Positions 50,759-58,637 of a stretch of 64,000 nt of DNA are shown in pieces (position 1 is the stretch's first letter; each line of letters opens with the position of its first letter). Source of the stretch: Pseudomonadota bacterium. GTDB taxonomy: Bacteria > Pseudomonadota > Gammaproteobacteria > Burkholderiales > Rhodocyclaceae. The position numbers and the translations under genes were made by a program. The notes beneath the pieces are model-generated. The model saw only the letters and a list, made by a program, of their open reading frames with translations. It did not search any database and had not been told where the DNA came from. The stretch lies in contig JAGTRS010000038.1 in assembly GCA_018262195.1 (NCBI GenBank), forward strand, positions 1-64,000. Reading direction: 5' to 3'.

Positions 50759-50979
50759 TTTTTGCCTCCGTTTAGACGCCTTCCTGAGGACGTACCGTCA
50801 TCCTGAGACTGGGTCATCTGTTGGCGAGTGCCAAACTCAGCATCTCCCAACCGTTTTTCGGACGTAGGCGTGGGTTGCTCAGTATTGAGCTGCGGGGCTC
50901 GCTCAGTGCTTTTTGTACGCACTCGGCCACGCTTGAACACTGCTTCAACGCAACCGGATTTGATAGTGAGTTTGCTCAT
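50755..50979 (-). CDS. Hypothetical small protein (low confidence)
   Basis: A 74-residue reading frame, MSKLTIKSGCVEAVFKRGR onward, is hydrophilic and rich in Arg, Gln, Thr and Ser. It has no family I recognise. It overlaps the DHFR-family gene by four bases and starts 12 bases after the stop of the next gene upstream, but its own ribosome-binding site is poor. It could be a real member of a small operon or a chance frame. Confidence 0.3.
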   Translation of the reverse strand: MSKLTIKSGCVEAVFKRGRVRTKSTERAPQLNTEQPTPTSEKRLGDAEFGTRQQMTQSQDDGTSSGRRLNGGKK

Positions 50980-50991
50980 TTCGAGACCAGC

Positions 50992-51264
50992 TCAGGGCAA
51001 CTCGACGATACAGAAATAATCGGGCTCGCCGAACAGCATGCTCACGAAAACTCGGCCAGGATTGCACAGCAGGCATTCCCGGATGTCTTCAGCACCGCTG
51101 GGCAGTACATCTACCCCAAGCTCAAAGACGTGGTTGCCCTCACTCACGAGGCCGCTTAGCAGGTCTTCCGCGTTCAAGTAGCTATCAGCTTCCGTGTGGA
51201 CAGTCCCATAGGCGTATTGCTCAGGCTTGTCATGGCTAGGGACGAGCGCAGCGAGATAGAACAT
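50992..51264 (-). CDS. Hypothetical small protein
   Basis: A 90-residue protein begins MFYLAALVPSHDKPEQYAYG with AAGGA eight bases upstream. It has an acidic, moderately hydrophobic composition and a CLLCNPGRVFVSM segment. I recognise no family. It is divergent from the exonuclease gene with a 110-base gap. Confidence 0.5.
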   Translation of the reverse strand: MFYLAALVPSHDKPEQYAYGTVHTEADSYLNAEDLLSGLVSEGNHVFELGVDVLPSGAEDIRECLLCNPGRVFVSMLFGEPDYFCIVELP

Positions 51265-51374
51265 GATGACGTCCTTGAGTAGGGAGCGATGACTATAAGC
51301 AAGTTCTCGTCACCTTGGCAAATGAGACAATTCGCACCAATGAATTGCGAATTGAACCGCTAGGGGAATGAATT

Positions 51375-51986
51375 TTGGACGTTGTAGCTGTAATCGACTT
51401 TGAAACGACAGGGTTGTCCCCCGCGCAGGGTGACCGTGCGACTGAAGTAGCGGCCGTCATCCTCGAAAACGGCAAGGTCGTGGACCGCTACCAGAGCTTG
51501 ATGAACGCCGGCGTACGCATCCCTTCGTTCATTGAAGCGCTCACTGGAATTTCAAACGCGATGATTCGACAGGCGCCAACGGCGGCCAACGTCATGCAAG
51601 AAGTGTCAGACTTCGTTGGCGATATTCCCCTCGTTGCACACAATGCCTCATTCGACTGCAAATTCTGGGATGCGGAGGTGGCGCGCATCAATCTCACCAG
51701 ACGGCAGGAATTTGCATGCTCACTGCTGCTCTCGAGGCGACTCCTCCCGCTGGCCCCAAGCCACAAACTCGGTGCCCTCGTTGAATTCGCCAACCTTCCC
51801 ATAGCAGGTCGTGCTCACCGCGCTTTGGCCGATGCTGAGATGGCGGCCAGCCTGTTGACGCACCTGGCCTATGAGTTGCGGAGCAGGTACGGGATTCGTC
51901 AGGTGACGCATGAATTGCTTCGCAAGATTCAAGGCGTTCCCAAGGCTAAGGTCGACCAGGTCCTGGCAAATCATCAACAGGCTTAG
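51375..51986 (+). CDS. DnaQ-like 3'-5' exonuclease (DEDDh)
   Basis: The 203-residue protein has Exo I VAVIDFETTGLSP, Exo II VAHNASFDCKFWDAE and Exo III HRALADAEMAASLL, the full DEDDh set seen in DnaQ-like enzymes. The start is TTG at 51375 with AGGGGAA about eight bases upstream; there is no good in-frame ATG. It is a stand-alone exonuclease without polymerase partner domains and probably acts in DNA repair or RNA trimming. It belongs to the patchwork accessory stretch. Confidence 0.85.
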   Translation: MDVVAVIDFETTGLSPAQGDRATEVAAVILENGKVVDRYQSLMNAGVRIPSFIEALTGISNAMIRQAPTAANVMQEVSDFVGDIPLVAHNASFDCKFWDAEVARINLTRRQEFACSLLLSRRLLPLAPSHKLGALVEFANLPIAGRAHRALADAEMAASLLTHLAYELRSRYGIRQVTHELLRKIQGVPKAKVDQVLANHQQA

Positions 51987-51995
51987 TAGTTGAGC

Positions 51996-52637
51996 ATGCA
52001 AAAACCACTGCTCTACACCTACCGCCGATGCCCATACGCAATGCGAGCAAGAATGGCGCTCTTGGTCGCTGACATAGACTTCGACGCGCACGAGGTATCG
52101 CTACGAGACAAGCCTGCGGAGATGCTGGCACGTTCACCAAAAGGCTCGGTTCCCGTCATGCTTCTGCCGGATGGCAGCGTATTGGAGCAAAGCTGGGACA
52201 TCATGCGCTGGGCGCTGAACCGGGCCGCAACCAAGAACTGGTGGGAGCCAGCGCAATCGATAGAAAATCTCGAGTGGCTGGCCAGGAATGACAGTGTGTT
52301 CAAACACCATCTCGACCGGTACAAATACCCGGAGCGTTACAACGAGACAGACCGGGCTGGACATCGTGAAAGTGCGCTCTCGGCATTTCTCAAGCCGCTA
52401 AACAGTCGGCTGGAACAGAGCAGATTCCTTGGCGGACGCGAGCCTTGTGCAACCGACCTTGCGCTCTTCCCGTTCGTGCGGCAATTCGCTGCTGTAGAGC
52501 CAGCTTGGTTTGAAGTGTTGCAACTGCCTGCGCTACAGGCATGGCTTGCTTACTGGCTTTCAAGCCCTTTGTTTCTCCACTGCATGCACAAACTACCCGG
52601 CCAAACGACTGTGCCATTTCCATCGTTAGGGCACTAG
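51996..52637 (+). CDS. Glutathione S-transferase family protein
   Basis: The 213-residue protein has a thioredoxin-fold N-terminal domain with YRRCPYAMRARMAL (a glutaredoxin-like CPYA motif) and GSVPVMLLPDGSVLEQS with the cis-proline, then an all-alpha C-terminal domain. ATG 51996 is two codons after an alternative TTG. It probably conjugates or reduces with glutathione; substrate unknown. It starts nine bases after the exonuclease stop, so the two are probably co-transcribed. Confidence 0.85.
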   Translation: MQKPLLYTYRRCPYAMRARMALLVADIDFDAHEVSLRDKPAEMLARSPKGSVPVMLLPDGSVLEQSWDIMRWALNRAATKNWWEPAQSIENLEWLARNDSVFKHHLDRYKYPERYNETDRAGHRESALSAFLKPLNSRLEQSRFLGGREPCATDLALFPFVRQFAAVEPAWFEVLQLPALQAWLAYWLSSPLFLHCMHKLPGQTTVPFPSLGH

Positions 52638-52681
52638 GTGTCGCTGGTATCCTTACGGCCCCGCGCAACACCGTTCACTTA

Positions 52682-53047
52682 ATGACCGATTCAATAGTTA
52701 CATGGATAGCAGCTCAGTCACCCGATGTACGAGCCGAGCTAGAGAATCTCATCGATTACCGCCCAGAGCCTGAGTTCTTGCAATTGCTATCGGAGTTGAT
52801 ACCGGTCGTGCCTTGTCCGGGGCTTGTGGACCTCTATTACGACATCTGGTACTGCATTCCGAGCCGCTTGGCCTTGAGAATCGCGGTGACGCAGGTACAT
52901 AACCAGGACGAACTGGCGCAGTACCTGACGATTGCCGAGCGTGTGCTGGTTGATGCCGTATCGTGTGCAGAATTTGAGAGCGAGTTGTCTGATGCTGACG
53001 ATGTTGAAGAGGTTGTTTTCTGGCTGAAGCGTCGGTCTGGGCGCTAG
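52682..53047 (+). CDS. Hypothetical protein
   Basis: A 121-residue protein begins MTDSIVTWIAAQSPDVRAEL. It has a cysteine- and aromatic-rich centre (VPCPGLVDLYYDIWYCIPSRL) and an acidic C-terminus (SELSDADDVEEVV). I recognise no family. ATG 52682 is chosen because an earlier in-frame start at 52541 lies inside the glutathione transferase gene. No clear ribosome-binding site is visible. Confidence 0.45.
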   Translation: MTDSIVTWIAAQSPDVRAELENLIDYRPEPEFLQLLSELIPVVPCPGLVDLYYDIWYCIPSRLALRIAVTQVHNQDELAQYLTIAERVLVDAVSCAEFESELSDADDVEEVVFWLKRRSGR

Positions 53048-53120
53048 ATTAGAAGCATCCAAAGGCATATGTTGAGCGTTTTTTGGCTGAGCGGAATTGG
53101 TAAGAATCGAGCAAAGAGGC

Positions 53121-53495
53121 ATGAATAAATTCAATAACAGAAATCTTCTATTGGTTGCAGCCGCCTTTCTCGGCGGAAGCGTACTTGCTGATGAACATGG
53201 CCACATGCATCACAAGTTCCCGAAGGACGTTGATGCCTTCCATTCTGTTCTGGCACCAGTTTGGCATGCTCGTCCAGGAGCTGAACGCCTGCAGGATGCC
53301 TGTGCCAAGGCTGGCGAAATGACAACATTGGCCAATGGGATTCGCTCAATAAATGCGTCGCAGCTTATGGCTTCAATTTCTGTGCTGAAAGTAAAGTGCG
53401 ATAGTGACAAGGGAGGAGTGGATGCAGCCTTGTTCGACGTTCATGAGGCATTCCACCACCTCATCAATATGCGGCCAGACTCTCCAAAACGCTAA
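53121..53495 (+). CDS. Exported His-rich hypothetical protein
   Basis: A 124-residue protein starts at ATG 53121 with AAAGAGG just before it. It has a signal peptide (about 23 residues, SVLA before DEHGH), a short His-rich start to the mature chain (DEHGHMHHKF) and later two cysteines (CAKAG and VKCDSD). I recognise no family. The His-rich start and the neighbouring HMA-like gene suggest a metal link, which is only inferred. Confidence 0.55.
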   Translation: MNKFNNRNLLLVAAAFLGGSVLADEHGHMHHKFPKDVDAFHSVLAPVWHARPGAERLQDACAKAGEMTTLANGIRSINASQLMASISVLKVKCDSDKGGVDAALFDVHEAFHHLINMRPDSPKR

Positions 53496-53565
53496 CCCAG
53501 TTGGCGAACTTCTCTTATAACTTGTTGCCCGAAGGCAACGGAACCTGAAAACTGGCGGAAACACC

Positions 53566-53778
53566 ATGCAAAATCTGACTTTCAAAATCACAGGCCTGAA
53601 AGACGAGTCCTGTGTACGCACCTTGGCTAATGCGATTCAAGACCTACCAAATATCGGCCACATCGAGATTTCGCTGGAAAAAGGAGAAGCAAGCATCGAG
53701 CACGGCAAATTCGTTAGTCCTGATGACATCACTCAGGCCATCGTTGATGCTGGATTTGAAGCTGAATGCTTAAGTTGA
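53566..53778 (+). CDS. HMA-fold-like small protein without a CxxC motif
   Basis: A 70-residue protein, MQNLTFKITGLKDESCVRTL onward, has the length and beta-alpha-beta-beta-alpha-beta pattern of a heavy-metal-associated domain (like CopZ). The usual GMTCxxC is replaced by GLKDESC, so only one of the two metal cysteines is present. It may be a redundant or non-metal-binding member, or bind metal differently. Confidence 0.6.
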   Translation: MQNLTFKITGLKDESCVRTLANAIQDLPNIGHIEISLEKGEASIEHGKFVSPDDITQAIVDAGFEAECLS

Positions 53779-53936
53779 GTAGCTTCTATTTATCGTCGGT
53801 CATCACTTCAATCTTCCGTGCTCCCAACAGTCGAGTTGCCAGACTTGAAATGCCAACACGAGGGCCTCGATGAAGCCGAATGGCTGCTTTGTGCTACCGA
53901 CTTAACCGGCCGCTCATGGCATGAGCGCTCAGAGAC

Positions 53937-55151
53937 TCACGCGAACTGCCCTGCAACCCAGCCCGACGACCACGCCCACTGGAAGTTGTAGCCGCCCAGC
54001 CAGCCGGTCACATCAACGACTTCGCCCACAAAGAAGAGCCCCGGTACAGTCTTGGCCTCCATCGTCTTCGACGACAGCGCATCGGTAGACACACCGCCCA
54101 GCGTGACTTCCGCCTTGGCAAAACCGAGCGTACCGGCAGGCATCAGCGGCCAGGCGTTGAGGCGGCCTGCAACCATCTCCAGATCACGCCGACTCAGTTC
54201 GCTGATCGGACGAGTCACCAGTTTTTCGCCGCCCTGCAGCGCACACCATTCGTGAGCAAAACGCCGGGGCAGCCTTTCTGCCAGCAGGTTTGGGAGATGC
54301 ACCCTGCCCTGCCGGTGTTCTTCCAGCCAAGTGCCGGCATCTAGCCCGGGCAGCAGATCGATTTCGACGGGCTGCTTCTTGCCTTGTCGATATTCCTGCA
54401 TCTGCCAGTAGCTGGAAATCTGCAGGATGGCCGGGCCGGAGAGGCCACGGTGAGTTATCAGCACATTCTCCCGGAACTGCGCATTTTCAAACTGGGCGAC
54501 AGCGTCGAGCGTCGCGCCAGCCAGAGGCTTCATCGGATCGAGCAGTTCCGGCGCCAGCGCCAATGGCACGAGGGCAGGTTTGGGTGCGATGACCGGAATA
54601 GCGAATTGTTCGGCCAGACGGTAGCCGAACGGACTGGCGCCGATTTTTGGAATAGCCAACCCGCCGGTGGCAACAACCAGCGACTGACAGGAGTAGGTGC
54701 CGTTATCGGTCGCAACGACATAGCGCTTCACCGCCTCGCCCTCGTTCCGTTCGATATGCTTTACCGCGCAGGGGAAGGCCCATTTAACGCCCCGGTCGTC
54801 GCAGGCGTCGCGCAGCATGTCGATGATCTCTTCGGCCGATTCGTCGCAGAAGAGCTGGCCGTGTTCGCGCTCATGGTAGGGAATACGGCGCTTTTCAACC
54901 ATCGCAATAAAGTCGAACTGGGAGAAACGGGCAAGTGCCGAGCGGCAAAAATGGGGGTTCTGCGAAAGATAGTTTTCAGCGCTGACCGTTCGATTGGTGA
55001 AGTTGCAGCGCCCACCGCCCGAAATGCGGATGCGTTCGCCCAGCTTTTCCGCATGATCAACGAGCAGAACTTGCCGACCGCGAGTAGCCGCCTGGGCGGC
55101 GCACATCAGGCCAGCGGCGCCGGCACCGATGATGATGACGTCAAAATGCAT
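53937..55151 (-). CDS. BaiN/HI0933-family FAD-dependent oxidoreductase
   Basis: The 404-residue protein starts at ATG 55151, five codons after an alternative TTG, with FDVIIIGAGAAGLMCAAQAA as its dinucleotide-binding motif. It also has GERIRISGGGRCNFTNR, VVATGGLAIPKIGASPFGY and the C-terminal FVGEVVDVTGWLGGYNFQWAWSSG split across the end. It belongs to the HI0933/TIGR00275 family that includes BaiN and YhiN. The reaction is not known. A related protein is at 37223-38443. Confidence 0.92.
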   Translation of the reverse strand: MHFDVIIIGAGAAGLMCAAQAATRGRQVLLVDHAEKLGERIRISGGGRCNFTNRTVSAENYLSQNPHFCRSALARFSQFDFIAMVEKRRIPYHEREHGQLFCDESAEEIIDMLRDACDDRGVKWAFPCAVKHIERNEGEAVKRYVVATDNGTYSCQSLVVATGGLAIPKIGASPFGYRLAEQFAIPVIAPKPALVPLALAPELLDPMKPLAGATLDAVAQFENAQFRENVLITHRGLSGPAILQISSYWQMQEYRQGKKQPVEIDLLPGLDAGTWLEEHRQGRVHLPNLLAERLPRRFAHEWCALQGGEKLVTRPISELSRRDLEMVAGRLNAWPLMPAGTLGFAKAEVTLGGVSTDALSSKTMEAKTVPGLFFVGEVVDVTGWLGGYNFQWAWSSGWVAGQFA

Positions 55152-55413
55152 TGGGATCCGATTCAAGAAATAGCGTGCAATGAAACGCGGCGGATTTTAA
55201 CACCGCGGTTCTGGCCCCTTCGAGCAGCCCGCTTTCTTGAATAAACGAGCCTCGTCCGAGAAAGCAGCGCTTCACGAAATATTGTTACGGAATTGATAAA
55301 TGCCAACCGCAAAACCTATTATTTCAGGTATTTTTAAAAGAAGAGTACATCGGAGAGGCCGTTTGGAACGATCTGTTTCAAACGAATGTTTGCCGAAGGT
55401 ATCTGCTAAAGAG

Positions 55414-55427
55414 TTGATAAAAATCAA
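55414..55427 (+). promoter_or_regulatory. FNR/Anr box upstream of the phasin gene
   Basis: TTGAT-AAAA-ATCAA is a perfect match to the FNR/Anr consensus TTGAT-N4-ATCAA and is part of a longer palindrome GTTGAT-AAAA-ATCAAC. Its centre is about 63 bp upstream of the predicted start, close to the class I activator position. Confidence 0.65.
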
Positions 55428-55436
55428 CAAATCAGC

Positions 55437-55455
55437 ATTGCTGCATTGCAGCAAT
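55437..55455. promoter_or_regulatory. PhaR-like operator upstream of the phasin gene
   Basis: A perfect 19-bp palindrome ATTGCTGCATTGCAGCAAT contains CTGC-N3-GCAG, the reported PhaR pattern in PHA-storing proteobacteria. It overlaps the likely -35 region, consistent with repression that is relieved when PHA accumulates. Confidence 0.65.
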
Positions 55456-55471
55456 TATGCAAAAACACTGT

Positions 55472-55477
55472 TACAAT
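55472..55477 (+). promoter_or_regulatory. Candidate -10 element of the phasin promoter
   Basis: TACAAT resembles TATAAT and lies about 40 bases before ATG 55520. The predicted start is near 55484. The -35 region overlaps the PhaR-like palindrome and has no good TTGACA match. Confidence 0.4.
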
Positions 55478-55519
55478 CGATTTGCTGTAATTATTAATTT
55501 TCTCTTCTAGGAGCGTCCG

Positions 55520-56068
55520 ATGTCTATCAATCCCGAGCAGTTAGCCGCCGCCAACAAGGCCGCCATTGATTCTCTGTTGTCCGTTGCCAATACCGCCCTG
55601 GCTTCCGCCGAGCGTATCGCCACCCTGAACCTCGAAACCGCCCGCTCCGTTATCGAAGACTCCGTCTCCGGTGCCAAGGCTCTGATGGGCGCCAAGGATC
55701 CGCAGGAAGCCATCTCCATTCAGGCTTCCCTGACTCAGCCGAACGTCGAGAAGGCCGTCGCCTACTCACGCTCGATGTACGAAATCTCCACCCAGACCCA
55801 GGAACAGATGGCCAAGATGGTCGAAGCCCAGTTCGGCGACTTCCAGAAGTCGGTTGCCAACATGCTTGAAAAGGCTGCCAAGGCCGCTCCTGGCGGTTCC
55901 GATGTCGCTGTCAATGCATTCCAGAACGCTATCGCTGCAGCCACCAGCACCTTCGAAAACATGCGCAAGGCTGCCCAGCAAGTTACCGAAATGGCCCAGA
56001 ACAATATGGCCGCTGCCACCAGCGCTGCCACTAGCGCCACAGCCAAGGCTGCCAAGAAGAGCAAGTAA
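55520..56068 (+). CDS. phaP: Phasin family protein
   Basis: The 182-residue protein is an alpha-helical Phasin_2-type protein: NKAAIDSLLSVANTALASAERIATL at the N-terminus, then amphipathic heptads and an Ala/Thr/Lys-rich C-terminus (TSATAKAAKKSK). Phasins coat polyhydroxyalkanoate granules. AGGAG precedes ATG, and a PhaR-like operator and FNR box lie upstream. A thiolase usable for PHA precursor supply is at 58732-59913. The symbol is by family, not proof of activity. Confidence 0.9.
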   Translation: MSINPEQLAAANKAAIDSLLSVANTALASAERIATLNLETARSVIEDSVSGAKALMGAKDPQEAISIQASLTQPNVEKAVAYSRSMYEISTQTQEQMAKMVEAQFGDFQKSVANMLEKAAKAAPGGSDVAVNAFQNAIAAATSTFENMRKAAQQVTEMAQNNMAAATSAATSATAKAAKKSK

Positions 56069-56085
56069 TCCAGCTTTTCCGGCAC

Positions 56086-56118
56086 AAAAAAAGCCCGCGT
56101 TGATCGCGGGCTTTTTTT
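56086..56118. terminator. Terminator of phasin gene
   Basis: A7-GCCCGCG and CGCGGGC-T7 form a 14-bp stem around a short loop. It serves the phasin transcript and, on the other strand, may also protect against read-through from the convergent alpha-E gene. Confidence 0.9.
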
Positions 56119-56167
56119 CGTCTGCAAGGCGCCCTGCCGGAATCACAGGGAGGTGTCGAAGCGCTCT

Positions 56168-57115
56168 TTAGGCCGCCTCGCCCATTGGCACCAGGAAGTC
56201 CTTGCTGATGCCATCACCAAGCAGGTAGATGCGATCCATGAAATCGGTCAGCCACTCGTGCAGCCCTTGCGCCAGGATGTCCTCGATCCGCCCGTAGTGC
56301 AGCTGGGCATGCAGCAAGCCGGCTTGACGTGCTGTTTCGCCAGACTGACGGTTGGCGATCAGATCAAGATTCTTGATCACGCTGTTCAGGCAAAAATGCA
56401 GCGAGCGCGGCATGTCCTTGTTGAGGATGAGCAACTCGGCGACGCGGTCCGGCGTAATCACATCGCGATAGACCTTGCGGTAGACCTCGAACGCGGAGAC
56501 AGAACGCAGCAAGGCACCCCATTCATAGAAATCGGTGGCCCCCTCGTCTCCATGCGGGCGCAGGACGTGGTATTTCACATCCAGGATGCGCGCCGTGTTG
56601 TCGGCCCGCTCCAGCAAGGTGCCAAGACGGATAAAGTGATAAGCCTCGTCCTGCAGTAGGGTGCCTAGGGTCGTACCACGCGACAACGAGGAGCGCATCT
56701 TGACCCACTCGAAATAGTCGCCGATACCCGCACTGAGCAACTGCTCAAAGCTCTTGCCGCGGGCTTCCAGCCACGTCGAGTTCAGGGTTTCCCACATCTC
56801 GGTAGTCAGCGTGCCGCGCACCGCATGGGCGTTTTCACGCGCCAGACGCAGGCAGCTATGAATGGACGCGTAGTTGTCCGGATCGCTGACCATGAATTGC
56901 AGGACGTTTTCACCATTGACGGTGGAGTACTTCTTGGCAAACGATTCTTCAAGGCTGTTCAGGGCGATGATGGCGTTCCAGCTCTGGTTGGCGGCCTCCT
57001 CGGATTGCGGCACGAGGGACATCTGCCAGGTAACGTCGAGCAGGCGGGCAAGGTTTTCAGCCCGCTCGATATAGCGGGACATCCAGAACAGGTGATCGGC
57101 AGTACGACTCAGCAT
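56168..57115 (-). CDS. Alpha-E domain protein (amidoligase operon 2)
   Basis: The 315-residue protein is all alpha-helical, beginning MLSRTADHLFWMSRYIERAENLARLLD, with the same signature as the C-terminal half of the 839-residue fusion (VENLFWLGRYSERFDDSARM). The family is named for a conserved glutamate and usually pairs with circularly permuted ATP-grasp proteins. It starts three bases after the ATP-grasp gene. No proteasome-like Anbu gene follows; the neighbour is the convergent phasin gene. Confidence 0.9.
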   Translation of the reverse strand: MLSRTADHLFWMSRYIERAENLARLLDVTWQMSLVPQSEEAANQSWNAIIALNSLEESFAKKYSTVNGENVLQFMVSDPDNYASIHSCLRLARENAHAVRGTLTTEMWETLNSTWLEARGKSFEQLLSAGIGDYFEWVKMRSSLSRGTTLGTLLQDEAYHFIRLGTLLERADNTARILDVKYHVLRPHGDEGATDFYEWGALLRSVSAFEVYRKVYRDVITPDRVAELLILNKDMPRSLHFCLNSVIKNLDLIANRQSGETARQAGLLHAQLHYGRIEDILAQGLHEWLTDFMDRIYLLGDGISKDFLVPMGEAA

Positions 57116-57118
57116 GGC

Positions 57119-58531
57119 TTAATCCTCCAAAACCCAGGTATCTTTGGTACCGCCGCCCTGCGACGAATTGACGACCAGCGAGCCCTTGGTCAATGCGACA
57201 CGGGTCAGACCGCCCGGCACCATATCGACGCACTTGCCTGAGGACAACACGAAGGGCCGCAGATCGAGGTGACGGGGCGCAATGCCCTCCTCGACGAAAG
57301 TCGGACAATTGGACAAGGCCAGCGTTGGCTGCGCAATATAGCCGTCCGGCTTGGCGATCAGTAACTGGCGGAAGTGTTCGATTTGCTCTTTGGTCGAGGC
57401 CGGGCCAACCAGCATGCCGTAACCACCGGCACCGTGCACCTCCTTGACGACCAACTCACCCAGATTATCGAGCACGTATTTGAGGTCATCCGGCTTGCGA
57501 CACATGTAGGTTGGCACGTTGTTCAACGTCGGCTCTTCACCGAGGTAGAAACGGATCATGTCAGGAACATAGGGGTAGATCGACTTGTCATCAGCCACAC
57601 CCGTACCAATCGCATTGGACAAGGTCACGTTACCCGCCTGATAGGCCTTCAGGATGCCCGGCACACCGAGCGAGGAATCTGCACGGAAGGCCAGCGGATC
57701 CATGTAGTCATCGTCGAGGCGTCGGTAGATGACATCGACGCGCTGCGGCCCCTGCGTCGTCCGCATGTAAACCACCTCGTCCTTGACGAAGAGATCACGA
57801 CCTTCAACCAGCTCAACGCCCATCTGCTGAGCCAGGAAGGTATGCTCAAAATAGGCACTGTTGTAGGCACCAGGCGTCAGGACGACGACAGTCGGGTTCG
57901 ACACTCCCTTTGGCGCCACAGCGCGCAGCTTTTCCAGCAGCATGTCCGGGTAATGTTGAACCGGCGCAACCTTGTGCTTGGCAAACAACTCGGGGAAGAG
58001 ACGCATCATCATCTTGCGGTCTTCCAGCATGTACGAAACGCCGGACGGCACCCGAAGGTTGTCTTCGAGAACGTAAAACTCGCCCTCTCCGGCCCGGACG
58101 ATATCGACGCCGGCAATGTGTGCATAGATGCTGCCAGGCAGATCGACGCCTTTCATCTCCGGACGGTACTGGGCGTTGTTCAGCACCTGCTCGGCTGGAA
58201 TCTTCCCGGCCTTCAGGATTTCCTGATCGTGATAGACGTCATGCAGGAACATGTTCAGCGCCTTGACGCGCTGGCGCAGTCCGGAGCGCAGTGACTTCCA
58301 TTCAGCCGACGGAATGATTCGAGGGATGACGTCAAATGGAATCAGACGCTCTTTGCCTGCTTCTTCACCGTAGACCGCGAAGGTAATGCCCACCCGATGA
58401 AAGGCCAGATCTGCCTCGGCCCGCTTGCGCTCGATGCGCTCAGGCGGCGTAGCCTTCAGCCAGTCTTCATATCCCTTGTAATGCGCACGGACACCGCCAT
58501 TGGCGTCATACATCTCGTTATAGAAGTTCAT
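57119..58531 (-). CDS. Circularly permuted type 2 ATP-grasp protein (amidoligase operon 2)
   Basis: The 470-residue protein starts at ATG 58531, chosen because it lies 29 bases after the predicted sigma-54 transcript start; in-frame codons at 58582 and 58597 would be upstream of that start. It begins MNFYNEMYDANGGVRAHYKG and has VVVLTPGAYNSAYFEH, SNAIGTGVADDKSIYPYVP, ELVVKEVHGAGGYGMLVGP and VPGGLTRVAL. It is the stand-alone counterpart of the N-terminal half of the 839-residue fusion. Function: predicted amide-bond-forming ligase. Confidence 0.9.
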   Translation of the reverse strand: MNFYNEMYDANGGVRAHYKGYEDWLKATPPERIERKRAEADLAFHRVGITFAVYGEEAGKERLIPFDVIPRIIPSAEWKSLRSGLRQRVKALNMFLHDVYHDQEILKAGKIPAEQVLNNAQYRPEMKGVDLPGSIYAHIAGVDIVRAGEGEFYVLEDNLRVPSGVSYMLEDRKMMMRLFPELFAKHKVAPVQHYPDMLLEKLRAVAPKGVSNPTVVVLTPGAYNSAYFEHTFLAQQMGVELVEGRDLFVKDEVVYMRTTQGPQRVDVIYRRLDDDYMDPLAFRADSSLGVPGILKAYQAGNVTLSNAIGTGVADDKSIYPYVPDMIRFYLGEEPTLNNVPTYMCRKPDDLKYVLDNLGELVVKEVHGAGGYGMLVGPASTKEQIEHFRQLLIAKPDGYIAQPTLALSNCPTFVEEGIAPRHLDLRPFVLSSGKCVDMVPGGLTRVALTKGSLVVNSSQGGGTKDTWVLED

Positions 58532-58570
58532 TTTTCCACTCGTCGCTGAGGAAGCTCTCGTACAGGTTTC

Positions 58571-58586
58571 AGCAGGTTCCATGCCA
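58571..58586 (-). promoter_or_regulatory. Predicted sigma-54 (-24/-12) promoter of amidoligase operon 2
   Basis: On the minus strand the sequence is TGGCATGGAACCTGCT. It matches TGGCAYG-N4-TTGCW with one mismatch and has the correct 12-base GG-GC distance (58584 to 58572). The predicted transcript start is about 58560. Confidence 0.7.
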
Positions 58587-58637
58587 CCCGCAAACAAGCC
58601 TTAAATCATGCGCCGAATAGTACTTTTTAGCTATTGA

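Larger units (their letters stand above)
55152..55519 (+). promoter_or_regulatory. Intergenic region upstream of the phasin gene
   Basis: This 368-base stretch has no gene I can support. It becomes AT-rich from about 55260. It contains an FNR/Anr box (55414-55427), a PhaR-like palindrome (55437-55455), a candidate -10 element (55472-55477) and the phasin ribosome-binding site AGGAG just before 55520. Confidence 0.7.
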
